Assembly: GCA_002748755.1 (NCBI GenBank)
Contig: PDTD01000003.1
Span: 1 to 64,000, forward strand
DNA from: Desulfobulbus propionicus
GTDB lineage: Bacteria; Desulfobacterota; Desulfobulbia; Desulfobulbales; Desulfobulbaceae
Length of the DNA stretch: 64,000 nucleotides
Direction of reading: 5' to 3'
A model generated the notes under the pieces. It was not told where the DNA came from. It saw only the letters and a program-made list of their open reading frames with translations, and did not search any database. Positions 56,390 through 64,000 of the stretch are shown in pieces. Positions within the stretch are counted from its first letter, which is position 1. The number at the start of each line of letters is the position of its first letter. A program made the translations under genes and the position numbers.

Positions 56390-56533
56390 TGAGTATTCCA
56401 GACCATTCCGGCCAGTAATTCCAGACGAATCCGGCCACCTTGATTTTGGAGATAGCGACGCATAGAAACAACTGGTAGAGAGGCCCTTTTTGAAAACCAT
56501 TCAAGGAGGATCTCATGCCCAAAAAAAGGTGGC
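56390..56533 (+). mobile_element. Second IS21 left-end fragment
   Basis: TGAGTATTCCAGACCATTCC continuing through GACGAATCCGGCCACC, AACTGGTAGAGAGG and AACCATTCAAGGAGGATCTC nearly repeats the left end at 51444-51553. It carries one extra CCATTCCGGCCAGTAATTCC unit that the other copy has lost. It ends just after the istA start (ATGCCCAAAAAAAGG) and fuses to an ISL3 fragment. Confidence 0.8.
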
Positions 56534-56536
56534 TCC

Positions 56537-56731
56537 TCAGCAGAATCTGTGGGTGGATTGTGGTTCTGGCAAGTCTCCAACTGTATAATATAGAGCAATT
56601 TTTAACTGGTCATAAGACCGAAAACCATACGATCTTTTGGTGACCACTTTTGCCTTGTTATTAAATCCTTCAACACACCCAAGAGCAATGGTGTTTTTTG
56701 CCAGAAACCAATTGAGTGGAAGAGCTATTGA
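56537..56731 (-). pseudogene. C-terminal fragment of an ISL3-type transposase
   Basis: On the minus strand LPLNWFLAKNTIALGCVEGF, NNKAKVVTKRSYGFRSY and ALYYTVGDLPEPQSTHRFC form the well-known C-terminal end of ISL3 transposases, ending at a TGA at 56537. The rest of the element is absent. It abuts the 3' end of the roadblock gene. Confidence 0.75.
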
Positions 56732-56732
56732 G

Positions 56733-57368
56733 TTATTTTTTCAGAATTCTTGTGATCTGTTGATTAAACAGCTCGATATAGGCCCGTTCATCAATATCCT
56801 GAGAACAGATGATCAGCAGGTAAAAGTGTTCCTCGTCGATAAAAATTTTTTGTACCACAGCTTTGTCAACATAGTTGATATCAAGAGAGATGTTCCCCGA
56901 TTCGTACTGATTAAGAAAATGCGGTACCTTGTCAAGAACATCGCCCAGTACGGCGCTGAATGCCGCTAAAACGTCTATGGAGTCAGGCGTGTTGACTCCA
57001 CCAATGGGCAGCCCTTTTTTATCGGCAACCACGGCGCTCTGAAAGCCGCTTTGGCGACAGAGACTCTCAAGCAAATTTTCAAGTCTGTCGCTGGTGAAGG
57101 CGGTTTTGTCACTGTCTTCTTCTTCGATAAAAGTAAAGGGTTCTTGAACGACCTCTCCAGGTTTTGATGACTGCTCTAGGGGTGTTATTGCAAAAGATTG
57201 CCCTCCATTGAAGAGCTGGGTTTGGGCGTCGGGCACCTCATGTTGGACAGGCAGGTGAAAATTGTGAAAAACGTCGTACTGCAAGGACTCGGGGAGAGGG
57301 AGCAGAAGATCGTTGAGTAATGCTACGGCCGCTGCAAGCTCAGAAGAGTTTTTCAGAATGTCGGTCAT
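56733..57368 (-). CDS. Roadblock/LC7-like domain protein
   Basis: 211 residues. The C-terminal half (about 95-205) has the roadblock/LC7 layout: helix LENLLESLCRQSGFQSAVVA, strand with KKGLPIG, helix VLAAFSAVLG, then NYVDKAVVQKIFIDEEHFYL. The N-terminal 90 residues are Glu/Pro-rich and not recognised. Roadblock proteins regulate small GTPases such as MglA or form polarity complexes. ATG 57368 has AAAGGAGAAGG upstream; its start overlaps the end of the ParA gene by 29 bases, so the two are coupled. Confidence 0.7.
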   Translation of the reverse strand: MTDILKNSSELAAAVALLNDLLLPLPESLQYDVFHNFHLPVQHEVPDAQTQLFNGGQSFAITPLEQSSKPGEVVQEPFTFIEEEDSDKTAFTSDRLENLLESLCRQSGFQSAVVADKKGLPIGGVNTPDSIDVLAAFSAVLGDVLDKVPHFLNQYESGNISLDINYVDKAVVQKIFIDEEHFYLLIICSQDIDERAYIELFNQQITRILKK

Positions 57369-58158
57369 TGCCTTCTCCTTTGATTTTGTATTCAAGTCGC
57401 TGAAGTATTTCAAACGAGAGCCTGTCGTATGTTTCTTTTAATTCTTTGGCATCAGTAAGAAAGCTGACTGGAGATTCAGTGGTCTCTGCCTTTTCGATAA
57501 GCCTGGTCATAGGGATGAACGTTGAGAAGAAAGCCCTTTTGGGAAATACCTCTCTAAGGGTTGTCAGCACTTCGAATTCGTAAGGGTTGTTGACATCAAA
57601 CATGGTCAGCACCAGACCCAGGATGGATGAGTTGGCGTTCATTCTGTCTCGGATTCTAGCCAAGAGTTGCAGCAGGAGAGGAAGCGAGCGAACGGAGTTG
57701 TTTTTACAGGTTACCGGAATGATCACTGAATCGGAACAGCCTAAAAGCACGACATTGAGAGGACCGATATTGTTTGCAACGTCAATGAGGGTTATATCAA
57801 AGTCTCGGGTAAGGGAACGGGTGAGCCGGCTCAGTTTTTTTAATCGCCTTGTCTCGCTTCCATGAGACAGGTTAAAGACCTCCTGGGGAGAATGTATGCC
57901 GAGATGCACCATGGAAAGAGGTAAATGCCTTGCTTTAATAATGACGTCTTGCTGTCGTGCTTTTTTATGCAGCACCTGATACAGACCGGCTTCGCTCTTT
58001 TTTTTCATCCCGACAGATGTGGATAAGCAGCCTTGCGGATCCCCATCCAGTAAGAGCACTTTATAACCGGCTTGAGCGAGGCTGACGCCAAGGTTTAAGG
58101 TCGTTGTGGTTTTGCCGACACCACCCTTATGTGAGGTAATGGAAACTATAGCGTTCAA
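57340..58158 (-). CDS. ParA-family ATPase
   Basis: 272 residues. The deviant Walker A KGGVGKTTTT (residues 11-20), a switch/Walker A' DGDPQGCLS and Walker B LIDVANN are visible. No ParB gene or parS-like sites are adjacent. Such orphan ParA/MinD-like ATPases position protein complexes (chemosensory arrays, polarity or motility machines) on the nucleoid or membrane. It is followed by a roadblock gene with a 29-base overlap and is 120 bases downstream of a response regulator. No N-terminal DNA-binding domain is seen. Confidence 0.88.
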   Translation of the reverse strand: MNAIVSITSHKGGVGKTTTTLNLGVSLAQAGYKVLLLDGDPQGCLSTSVGMKKKSEAGLYQVLHKKARQQDVIIKARHLPLSMVHLGIHSPQEVFNLSHGSETRRLKKLSRLTRSLTRDFDITLIDVANNIGPLNVVLLGCSDSVIIPVTCKNNSVRSLPLLLQLLARIRDRMNANSSILGLVLTMFDVNNPYEFEVLTTLREVFPKRAFFSTFIPMTRLIEKAETTESPVSFLTDAKELKETYDRLSFEILQRLEYKIKGEGNDRHSEKLF

Positions 58159-58226
58159 GATCAGCTCCTGTTTGCACCTTCTATTTTTTATTGTGGTATA
58201 TCCTGGAAACGCTTTTGTTACATCCA

Positions 58227-58252
58227 GCCCGGATTTCTCATGAGCCTTTTTG
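58227..58252 (-). repeat. MITE-like repeat end fragment
   Basis: CCAGCCCGGATTTCTCATGA is the inverted right end of the dispersed repeat family (CCGGATTTCTCATGA). Only the end remains. It sits between the ParA gene and the response regulator. Confidence 0.5.
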
Positions 58253-58278
58253 TCAAAATTGGCAAAAAGGGGTTCTTT

Positions 58279-59193
58279 TTACGATGCATCAATTGAGATG
58301 CTTCCTTTTTGCAGCGCTTGGCGCACAAGATCAAGATTTGTTTTAAGTTCTCCTTGCATTGAGAGTATAAGGTCATGCAGAGAAAGTGGCATTTTTTCTT
58401 TAAGTTGTCTGATTTCAGGAAAATCGTCATCATCAGCCAGGAGATGCACTTGTGGATTATGGAGCGTAATCTTTTTGATATGGTTGTGTAATTCATCCAA
58501 AGATTTTCCCATACAAAGAAGGAGTGATTCTATGGTGCCAATATCTTCCCCCTTGTGGATGCCATAATGGATATTGAACGAACCTTTTTCAAGGAAAAAA
58601 AGGCGGAGCAATGCTTCCTTGCCGTGCCAGGTTCCTTGCTGTGCCGACAAGACCGTACCTGATGCAATTATTATCTCGCCGTCCATTTGGGGAAAGGTTA
58701 TCTTGCCACTTTTTTTGCTAAAAGAGAACATGTGCAGCAGGTCAGAGAGTCCGAGTTCCTGGAGTTTACCCTGAACATCGCTTACAATTTCTTGTTTGCA
58801 GGGAGCGTTTCTGCGGAGCACAGCCTTGATCCGTGCCACAAGCTCAGGTCCGGTAAAGGGCTTGACAATGAAATCCTCTGCGCCGCGTTCAAGGGCTTTC
58901 ACCTTGAGGTTTTCACGAGTTAAGCTGCTGAGAACGATGACCGGAATTTGTTGGCTCTTCTGGTCTTGCTTGAGATGGTCAAGAAGCTGAAATCCATTCA
59001 TTTTGGGCATGTTGATGTCGAGGATGATCAGATCAACCGAAAACTCTTTAAGGGTGGAGAGCGCTTCTTCGCCATTTATTGCGTGCAGACTGTTGTAGTT
59101 GCCACTGCTCACTAATTGTGACTCCAGAAGGACGTGCATACCTTTGTCGTCATCAATGCACAGAATGTTTTTTTTCTGGTGAAGTCTATCCAT
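58279..59193 (-). CDS. Response regulator with DUF4388 output domain
   Basis: 304 residues. Residues 8-128 are a receiver domain: acidic CIDDDKG, phosphoacceptor Asp59 in IILDINMPKMNG, and Lys in FIVKPF. Residues about 138-245 match DUF4388 (PatA-like): KLQELGLSDLLHMFSFSKKS, GEIIIASGTVLSAQQGTWHG. DUF4388 proteins are widespread in Myxococcota and Desulfobacterota and are thought to mediate protein contacts, for example in motility or GTPase signalling. Start ATG 59193. It leads into the ParA and roadblock genes on the same strand. Confidence 0.87.
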   Translation of the reverse strand: MDRLHQKKNILCIDDDKGMHVLLESQLVSSGNYNSLHAINGEEALSTLKEFSVDLIILDINMPKMNGFQLLDHLKQDQKSQQIPVIVLSSLTRENLKVKALERGAEDFIVKPFTGPELVARIKAVLRRNAPCKQEIVSDVQGKLQELGLSDLLHMFSFSKKSGKITFPQMDGEIIIASGTVLSAQQGTWHGKEALLRLFFLEKGSFNIHYGIHKGEDIGTIESLLLCMGKSLDELHNHIKKITLHNPQVHLLADDDDFPEIRQLKEKMPLSLHDLILSMQGELKTNLDLVRQALQKGSISIDAS

Positions 59194-59441
59194 AAGAAAT
59201 CAATCGATTTTCTGCGATTTTCGGTTGCAACATCCTAATATTACGCAAATCCTGACCAACGAGCATGGCTGGAACAGGTAAGTCAGCCACAACGAAACTT
59301 GAAAGCTTTCACTTCGGCATCGATAGTTTTCAAGTTGTCAGGGGACGTTCATATAAAATAGAGTAATCACTTTTCACGTGTTTTGTGGGGACAGGTTATC
59401 TGAGGCAAACTATCCACCCAGGAGTTCACTGGACATCTGTT
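59194..59441. other. Gap without a recognisable feature
   Basis: About 250 bases between the response regulator start and the di-iron protein stop. I see no gene, hairpin or repeat here. Confidence 0.3.
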
Positions 59442-60191
59442 TTATTCTGGCACAGGAAAGCTGTCTCCCATGAGATCCAGACCACATTCGAGACTATCTA
59501 TCCAGTTGATGAACCGATTGGTCATTTCCCGACCTTTAAACAGAGATCCATGCTGCGGAGCAATTGTCTCGATATCAAGCTGTTGGACGGTCTTGATCCA
59601 CATCTTAAATGCCTTTTTTGAAGGCATATACCGCCTGTGGAAATCCTCCATGTATTGGATGTGATGGTCGAAATCTTCCACCAAGACCGTTCCTGCATCT
59701 ATTGAAGCTCCGAGATCTCCAGAATAGAGGATCTTGGATACAGGATCGTAGATCTGATAGTTCCCTGGTGAATGAAGAAAGTGTGCGGGGATCACCTTCA
59801 GGGGACAGCCAGCAAGGTCAATGACCATGCCTTCATCCCTGATGGGGGTTATTCGGTCGATAACCATGGTGTCGACACCAAAGTGCGTTATAAACTTCAT
59901 CCACACCGAAGGGAGGAATCCTTGGACATCGGTTGCCATCAGCCAGCCATTCGCTGCGGCAATGATATCGGGGTCCTGATGGGAAAAAAAGATGTATTTC
60001 AAATGACGTAATGAGTCGATATTGGTCATTTGCTTGAAGAGTTTATTGAATACCTTGTGCCCACCGGGGTCAAGGCATATCATCTCATTTTCATGGGTTA
60101 TTATGTGTTGGTTTGTTTCAACCATATGCCCTTCGGATAGATCGTGCAAACAGATGTTTCTATGCGATCCATCGGCAAATATTTCAAACAT
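59442..60191 (-). CDS. Oxygen-binding di-iron (ODP) metallo-beta-lactamase-fold protein
   Basis: 249 residues with the flavodiiron/ODP variant of the MBL fold: SHQDPD (H71, D73, D75), HFLHSPGNYQ, YSGDLGAS and PQHGSLFKGR supply the di-iron ligands. No flavodoxin or rubredoxin domain is attached. Stand-alone ODPs bind oxygen stably and act as oxygen sensors in anaerobes, for instance with chemotaxis receptors. ATG 60191 has AAGGAGACG upstream. It is close to response-regulator and roadblock genes, consistent with a sensory role. Confidence 0.85.
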   Translation of the reverse strand: MFEIFADGSHRNICLHDLSEGHMVETNQHIITHENEMICLDPGGHKVFNKLFKQMTNIDSLRHLKYIFFSHQDPDIIAAANGWLMATDVQGFLPSVWMKFITHFGVDTMVIDRITPIRDEGMVIDLAGCPLKVIPAHFLHSPGNYQIYDPVSKILYSGDLGASIDAGTVLVEDFDHHIQYMEDFHRRYMPSKKAFKMWIKTVQQLDIETIAPQHGSLFKGREMTNRFINWIDSLECGLDLMGDSFPVPE

Positions 60192-60318
60192 GTTTCGTCT
60201 CCTTTGCCTGACGGGGAGTTAAATCATCCCGCGTTATGTATTGTGCTGTTACCCGAAGCCTGAATCCGTGAAAAAATGCTAATATTCGCCTGTCTGAAAA
60301 ACTCACTCAGCAGGTGAA

Positions 60319-60995
60319 ATTATCAAACGCTTCATTCTCGAAAAATCTGAAGAATATTTTTATACCCCTCACTCAGGCCTGGCCTTGGTGGGCCTCTGTA
60401 TAAACCGGTTCAGCAAATTGGCTGACATAATAGGGCGTACCATCAAAAAAAACAGTAAACACATTGCAGATGCTGATGGCCTTCGCAGTTACCTAGGGCT
60501 TCTGTGCCTGGGCAAAAGTGATTATAAAGCTATCACCCAAATGCATGATGACCAGTATTTTTACAATGCATTGGATATTGGTAACATTCCATCTACTGAG
60601 ACTTTGCGGCAACGGCTGGACAGTCAGGCTCTGGACTATCAGCGTATTGCCGAACACTGTTCCATTGCTGCTTACCTCGGGCTTGCAGAATGGTGCCTGG
60701 ATATAGAACTGCGACCAGGTAACCAGCATAGCCAGGAAGGTTTCATTCTTGGCTACCTGTACAACCCAGAAACATGATAGGAAAAACTATCATTTTACCA
60801 CAGTGATCCGTGTTATTGAACGGACAACAGACAAACATGGCCAAACCCTCCTGTTGCCGAAGGTGGGCATAGATGGATGGTGGACCAATCTGGAACTCCC
60901 TAAAGCAAAAATCATTTCACCCTATGAAAACCATGGGTTGAGTGAGCAGTTTCACAGCGAATTTAAGATGGATCGTAACTACTCACCCCCTACGA
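60319..60995 (+). pseudogene. IS1380-family transposase, 5' part, internally deleted
   Basis: The frame begins near IIKRFILEKSEEYFYTPHSG, continues through DADGLRSYLGLLCLGKSDYK and STETLRQRLDSQALDYQRIA to IELRPGNQHSQEG. It then jumps to another frame with FTTVIRVIERTTDKHGQTLL and ISPYENHGLSEQFHSEFKMD. This is the order of an IS1380 transposase lacking most of the central catalytic region. It is cut at about 60980 by an IS66 element, beyond which the C-terminus reappears at 62180. Confidence 0.82.
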
Positions 60996-62172
60996 TTACT
61001 CAAGGGATATATTTTGTTTTGTTAAAGCCATTTGAATTGTAACCAGTGGATTGACACCTTTGGCAGCCATGGTTTGCAAAAAGCAAAACCAAGGCTTCAT
61101 GCTTCTTCCGTCTCTCCCCAAGATTATGTGCGTCCGATTTTGCCAACCTGCCGCGCTTTCCCTTTGGCTTGGGTGGAATCGCAGGCAATTCCTTGCCTCC
61201 CCGGGTGAGAATATTGCGATAGCGTTGTTGTAACTTGGCGTATTCCTTATCGGTAAGGCATTTTTCTGCACAACTGGCCACAGTATGACCCCTCTGGGTC
61301 CACAGCTTTTTCATGTTGCGAGCCCACCGATATTGGTTTGAGTCAACAATAAAGGTAAGTTCACGTAACAGGTGGGATCCACAAAGACCGTGATCGCAAT
61401 GATCGTAGGACAAATATGATGCCCAGCAACCATGAATTATCTCACCACCATATCCTAAAATGATATTGAGCCCCTCAAGCCCCTCTTTTCCGCCTTTACG
61501 ATGAAGCAGTTTCAGGGTTGTTTTTTCGGAGGAATATACGTGAATCCAATGATTTTTACCCGCAACCCGAAATGATATTTCGTCAACAGAAGCTCTATTG
61601 GCCTTGCCTCCCATTCTTCTAAGGCCTGATAGAGACGAAAAACAATTTTCAGCAGGCTCGCTTCAGAAATGATCGAACCAATCATGGCTGCAATCTGTTT
61701 CTGAACCCTGTTCAAGGCGACCATCTGACTGATTATCAGGTGAATGGCAAACGCCTTGATTTTAAAAAAAAACAATATCGATTTTGCTACGCCTTTCGTG
61801 TCCCTTACCAGGAGTCTTGCTCAGGTCGACACCGCAGACATCACAGGGTACCACTTCTGCCCAGGCAACCGTTTCCCTTACTTGAGTATTGCTGCTCTCG
61901 CCTGAGACACCTCCTCCTTTCCCCTGACTTCCCTTGCCCGGAGTGGAGGTCTCGTCTTTATCGGTTTGAGAAGAAGGTAGGCTGGAGTTTTTGTTGTTCT
62001 AGCGCGCTTTCTTTTCCAGAAAAAGCGACAGAATCAGCTCTACTACAACCAGCAGACTCTTCATCACAGCTTTGATCTTAGACGATACCTTACCGTCAGA
62101 GTAAAGTTGCTCAAATTCCCGTTTCAGACGGTCTCCTTCCTCTCGGACACTTGTCTTATCTACTATAGCCAT
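60996..62172 (-). pseudogene. IS66-family transposase pseudogene, inserted in IS1380
   Basis: Read on the minus strand from ATG 62172 (MAIVDKTSVREEGDRLKREF), several frames reproduce IS66 TnpC: the N-terminal SSKIKAVMKSLLVVVELILS, the zinc-finger-like EVVPCDVCGVDLSKTPGKG, QMVALNRVQKQIAAMIGSII, the DDE core region (RVAGKNHWIHVYSSEK, CWASYLSYDHCDHGLCGSHL) and the C-terminal KGVNPLVTIQMALTKQ. Frameshifts and a missing catalytic segment near 61080 make it inactive. No accessory IS66 genes (tnpA, tnpB) are present. Confidence 0.85.
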
Positions 62173-62179
62173 AGCGATG

Positions 62180-62347
62180 GTCCGTCATCAGGCCAAAAGA
62201 AGGCGTTTGAAAACTGTGATTCAGGAGCTTATCTATCTGGCTGCGAGGCTTGTACGTAGTGGGAACCGATTGTTTTTACGTTTGGGTTGCCACTGCCCTG
62301 CGTTTGAAGCCTTTAAAGGAGTGTATGAGCAGCTGTCGTTTGCTTGA
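62180..62347 (+). pseudogene. IS1380-family transposase, C-terminal part
   Basis: An open frame of 55 codons reads VRHQAKRRRLKTVIQELIYL, then AARLVRSGNRLFLRLG and AFEAFKGVYEQL before a stop, the conserved C-terminus of IS1380 transposases. It is the continuation of the fragment ending at about 60980, with IS66 between. About 210 featureless bases follow up to the next gene. Confidence 0.8.
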
Positions 62348-62557
62348 CCGGTAGCAGATAGTCTTAAAATTTTTACCACTCAAGAGGAGAAGTGTGTCCT
62401 TATGGTGCAATTTATGTCAGATTTTCAAAGATCAACCTAGCTGAAATGCCCCACTGTAACACATGCCGGGCTTGCAGCTAAAAAAATTGGGTAAAAAATA
62501 GGCAATAGATGCTCATCAAACGACTACAGCAAGTAGCTTCACGGATTCAGGTGAAGG

Positions 62558-62926
62558 TTACGATAATATTTCCGCAAGATTCCTAGATGCCCTTGATATA
62601 TCAAGAAAAATAAGGCCCAGTTTGGCTTCTGGACGAGTAATTGCCACCAGCATTGCGTGGGGTCCGGCATTGGCCATGATGACATAGCCGTTTTTGCCTT
62701 TTACAAAGAGTTGCTCCAGATCACCTCTTTTTAGTTCTCGTGCAATTCGATTACCCATGGAAAGCATGATAGCGCTCATGGCGGCGACGTGATCTTCCTC
62801 CAGATTTTGCTGCAGACAGCTGGCAATAATGAGACCATCTTCAGAGACAACGGCACAGCCCTCGATATCTGCCGAAGTTGTCTGTAAGCTGTCCAGGGTT
62901 TCTTTAAGCATTTCATTTCGTAACAT
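62558..62926 (-). CDS. Roadblock/LC7 domain protein
   Basis: 122 residues forming one roadblock/LC7 domain: helix LKETLDSLQTTSADIEGCAV, strands SEDGLIIASCL, helix HVAAMSAIMLSMGNRIAREL, then QLFVKGKNGYVIMANAGPHA and a final helix. This is the MglB-like single-domain type that acts on Ras-like GTPases. No GTPase gene lies in the window. ATG 62926 is chosen because GAGGGG lies 6-7 bases upstream. It is on the same strand as the response regulator upstream of it. Confidence 0.88.
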   Translation of the reverse strand: MLRNEMLKETLDSLQTTSADIEGCAVVSEDGLIIASCLQQNLEEDHVAAMSAIMLSMGNRIARELKRGDLEQLFVKGKNGYVIMANAGPHAMLVAITRPEAKLGLIFLDISRASRNLAEILS

Positions 62927-63066
62927 TTTTTCCCCTCGGTGGTGTATGTATAACAACAGTTAGTTCTGTAGCTCAAGCCTGTCATTATTTCTGCATTTGT
63001 GCTGAGATAATCGAGATACATTGCATGCCAAGCAACTTTTTGACCTTTTTAGAGAAAAATAACAAG

Positions 63067-63939
63067 CTATATTTTTTTTTTGTTTCTTGTTTCATGAAAT
63101 AGCCTGCGAAGTGTATCGTAGGCATCGTTGATGTACTGGTTGACCCGGGTAAGGTTTTTGTCGTTTTTGTACATATTGCACATGACGTCGGCGCTTACCA
63201 ACAGCGTCGATATAGCGTCGTTGAATTCGGCGAAGTATGTTGTGGAAAAATTACCAGATGCAAGAGGCACAGGGTTGGTATCGGTGTCTGCATTTTTCCT
63301 TTTGCTTGCTGTTGCCATCCTATGGGTATCGCTGCTGGTGATATCTTCTTTGAGGATTTTTATATGATTTTCAAGTCGCTTTATTTTTTGCTGCAGTTCA
63401 TCACGCATTGTTATGTATTTGAGGTGTGAGGCTATCTTGGCGTTGAGGATATTGATATTACATGGTTTGGCGATGTAATCGACGGCCCCCATGGACAGAC
63501 CCCTATATTCGTCCCTTCCTTCGGTCTTGGCGGTGACAAAAATAATGGGGATATGACGGGTCCTTTTGTCGCTTTTCAATGTAGAGCAGACTTCGTAGCC
63601 GTCTATGTAAGGCATAGCAACATCAAGCAGAATGATATCTGGCTTGCTGGTAATGGCCTTTTTCAGTCCTTCGGCACCAGAACTGGCGACATGGACCGTG
63701 TATTCTTGCATTAGAGTAGTCTGAAGTAAGGTTAAATGGGCTGTATCGTCATCGATGATTAACAGTTTGTAATGAGAAGTATCGATGATTTTTTTTGTTC
63801 CGGTTTGGTTAATGAGGTGCTTGGCTGAAATGAGAAAATTGCAAACTTGGCAGGAAATCTCCTTGTGTTCTATATTCTGCAATATCTCATCTTCAACAGT
63901 GTTGCGGCTCCCGCATTCTTCACAAAATATAATGTTCAT
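63067..63939 (-). CDS. Response regulator with N-terminal zinc-ribbon-like cysteines
   Basis: 290 residues. Four cysteines, C6, C9, C30 and C33, form a zinc-ribbon-like pattern (CEEC ... CQVC). The receiver domain spans about 57-178 with acidic IIDDDTA, phosphoacceptor Asp106 in IILLDVAMPYIDG, and Lys in YIAKPC. A coiled coil (RDELQQKIKRLENHIKILKE) and a helical C-terminus of about 70 residues follow. No DNA-binding domain is recognised, so output is probably through protein contacts. It lies 140 bases upstream of a roadblock gene, matching the group at 56.7-59.2 kb. Confidence 0.85.
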   Translation of the reverse strand: MNIIFCEECGSRNTVEDEILQNIEHKEISCQVCNFLISAKHLINQTGTKKIIDTSHYKLLIIDDDTAHLTLLQTTLMQEYTVHVASSGAEGLKKAITSKPDIILLDVAMPYIDGYEVCSTLKSDKRTRHIPIIFVTAKTEGRDEYRGLSMGAVDYIAKPCNINILNAKIASHLKYITMRDELQQKIKRLENHIKILKEDITSSDTHRMATASKRKNADTDTNPVPLASGNFSTTYFAEFNDAISTLLVSADVMCNMYKNDKNLTRVNQYINDAYDTLRRLFHETRNKKKI

Positions 63940-64000
63940 GGACAGATCTTGTCGATATAGATGTTTGCGTTAGAGGTTGTTCTCAAGATTACCTAGACTA

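Noticed and set aside
57340-58158. Plasmid or chromosome partition system
   Set aside because: ParA stands without a ParB gene or parS-like repeats, and its neighbours are signalling genes.
1-64000. CRISPR array
   Set aside because: No regularly spaced short direct repeats were seen; the dispersed repeats are long, irregularly placed and in both orientations.
1-64000. Assignment to cable bacteria (Electrothrix/Electronema)
   Set aside because: Gene content is compatible with Desulfobulbales, but no marker in the window separates cable bacteria from other members, so the claim is not made.

Overview
The window looks like chromosomal DNA of an anaerobic Gram-negative bacterium of the Desulfobacterota, probably Desulfobulbales-like. 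This is an inference from a single-chain pyruvate:ferredoxin oxidoreductase, a CoA-disulfide-reductase/rhodanese fusion, an oxygen-sensing di-iron protein, a YkgJ cysteine-cluster protein, a phasin-UbiB pair and the gene orders. No rRNA or other species marker is present, so nothing finer than class/order is claimed.

Layout. (1) 1-12.7 kb is conserved housekeeping DNA: ffs (SRP RNA)-dnaX-ebfC-recR, tRNA-Val, the translation operon thrS-infC-rpmI-rplT-pheS-pheT-ihfA (infC starts with the rare codon AUU), and tRNA-Pro. (2) 12.9-26.4 kb is mixed: a truncated DUF1670 gene interrupted by what may be an integron-type gene cassette, a CoA-disulfide reductase/rhodanese, a HEAT-repeat response regulator, a PHP phosphatase, a YkgJ protein, a CBS protein, por (pyruvate:ferredoxin oxidoreductase) and a broken IS110. 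(3) 26.6-35.8 kb carries dgt, a ClC-CBS chloride transporter, a stand-alone RapZ C-terminal domain, phasin-ubiB and the envelope operon ydbH-ynbE-ydbL. (4) 36.5-51.2 kb is the most striking locus: a giant intact surface protein (about 2555 aa, N-terminal LEPR-XLL-like motif, acidic region, many DUF11-type modules, four SdrD-B modules) followed on the same strand by a TolC-like outer-membrane protein, a periplasmic adaptor, a GAF-HlyD hybrid and a PqqD-like/M50 protease/HlyD hybrid. There is no ABC ATPase. I read this as a dedicated export and surface-display system for the giant protein. (5) 51.2-62.4 kb is a graveyard of insertion sequences (IS21, IS5, two IS66, ISL3, IS1380) around a very AT-rich acyltransferase gene, a ynfA gene, and a signalling group of roadblock, ParA, response regulator and di-iron oxygen-sensor genes. 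(6) 62.5-64 kb holds another roadblock gene and response regulator.

Running through all regions is a family of short non-coding elements of about 220 bp. They have imperfect terminal inverted repeats resembling TAACCCGGATTTCTCAT and TA flanks. At least ten complete or broken copies sit between genes; this is a MITE-like family, and it explains many spurious small open frames.

No CRISPR array, prophage, rRNA operon or confident riboswitch was seen.
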